5,716 bases of DNA from Bacteroidota bacterium (GTDB lineage Bacteria; Bacteroidota; Bacteroidia; B-17B0; Aurantibacillaceae). Location of the stretch: positions 1-5,716 of the forward strand of contig CANJJP010000130.1 in assembly GCA_947474485.1 (NCBI GenBank), in the 5' to 3' direction. Numbering within the stretch: the first letter of the stretch is position 1; each line of letters opens with the position of its first letter. Under the pieces are notes generated by a model, which did no database searches, was not told where the DNA came from, and worked only from the letters and a program-made list of their open reading frames with translations. A program made the translations under genes and the position numbers. Shown piece by piece: positions 5,410-5,716 of the stretch.

Positions 5410-5716
5410 ATGAACAAAACGACATTGACTATTTTAGTTTTAGCACTTACAACAATTTGCTGCGGACAGTCCAGCCAAACCAAATACTTTACTAGTGAAT
5501 GGTTGGCAAAGGAAGTCCCAGAAAACAAAGCAAAATTTTCGCAGACAATTACCCAAAATACAGACGGGACAACTACGACAGACATCAAGAACCTTACTAA
5601 GAATGAAATTGTACGAAGCGAAACATTTAAAGGTAATGAACCTTATGGAATTTGGAAATTTCATGAGGATAAAGGCTTTAAAACCATAGACTATAACTTC
5701 CCTTTGATCTATTCAG
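5410..5716 (+). CDS. Secreted protein or lipoprotein of unknown function, 3' end beyond the window
   Basis: My translation from the ATG at 5410 is open for 102 codons to the right edge, so the gene is incomplete. Residues 1-19 form a signal sequence: MNKTT, a hydrophobic core (LTILVLALTTI), then CCGQSS. Cys17 or Cys18 could be a lipidation site, but the preceding residues fit a standard lipobox poorly, and a signal-peptidase I cut near GQ is equally plausible. The mature part is polar, with a Thr-rich stretch (TDGTTTTD, 53-60), then ETFKGNEPYGIWKFHED (72-88), a pattern like that in secreted Bacteroidota proteins with YGxW/F repeats. I do not recognise the family. The leader upstream is A-rich. 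No promoter is evident, and the gene is 171 bp after the chimeric ORF. The frame, the signal sequence and codon use like the neighbours support a real gene. Confidence 0.75.
   Translation, partial: MNKTTLTILVLALTTICCGQSSQTKYFTSEWLAKEVPENKAKFSQTITQNTDGTTTTDIKNLTKNEIVRSETFKGNEPYGIWKFHEDKGFKTIDYNFPLIYS

Noticed and set aside
5373..5689. Three short open frames (two minus, one plus) around the right-end gene
   Set aside because: They overlap, in other frames, the 5410 frame, which has a convincing signal sequence and stays open to the window edge. Their proteins look like shadows of it.

Overview
The window looks like chromosomal DNA of a low-GC member of the Bacteroidota. The evidence is indirect: ClpP, OmpA-like and acyl-CoA dehydrogenase sequences of the Bacteroidota type, A-rich leaders without Shine-Dalgarno motifs, TAnnTTTG -7 boxes, and small palindromic intergenic repeats. 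I cannot name a genus from the sequence alone.

Layout. Positions 1-954 (minus) hold the N-terminal 318 codons of a GlcD-type FAD-linked oxidase that runs off the left edge. Positions 955-1130 carry two palindromic repeat modules and the clpP terminator. clpP (1131-1802, minus) has an intact Ser/His/Asp triad and a likely promoter of its own, and it is not next to clpX or tig. Positions 1803-1984 hold the clpP leader and two head-to-head arrays of a 7-nt repeat. Positions 1985-2899 (minus) encode a secreted protein that joins a surface-type beta-sandwich domain to an OmpA peptidoglycan-binding domain. A divergent AT-rich spacer (2900-3111) precedes a two-gene plus-strand operon: apt (3112-3642) overlapping an acyl-CoA dehydrogenase gene (3624-4802), closed by a strong intrinsic terminator.

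The right end, from about 4848, is accessory in character. A truncated IS3-type element keeps its left flank and the N-terminal HTH part of orfA, but has no orfB and no visible right end. It is joined in frame to the C-terminal part of a DUF4287 protein, giving one 117-codon chimeric ORF (4885-5238). A 171-nt spacer with an unusual repeat-like segment (5256-5348) follows, then the start of a secreted protein or lipoprotein gene (5410 to the right edge).

The left and middle genes are ordinary housekeeping or envelope functions (proteolysis, purine salvage, acyl-CoA oxidation, cell-wall anchoring). I see no evidence that they form one pathway. I did not find a clearly new multi-gene system. The points most worth a second look are the transposase-DUF4287 chimera, the paired heptamer arrays, the mosaic palindromic repeat in the glcD leader, and the repeat-like segment after DUF4287.
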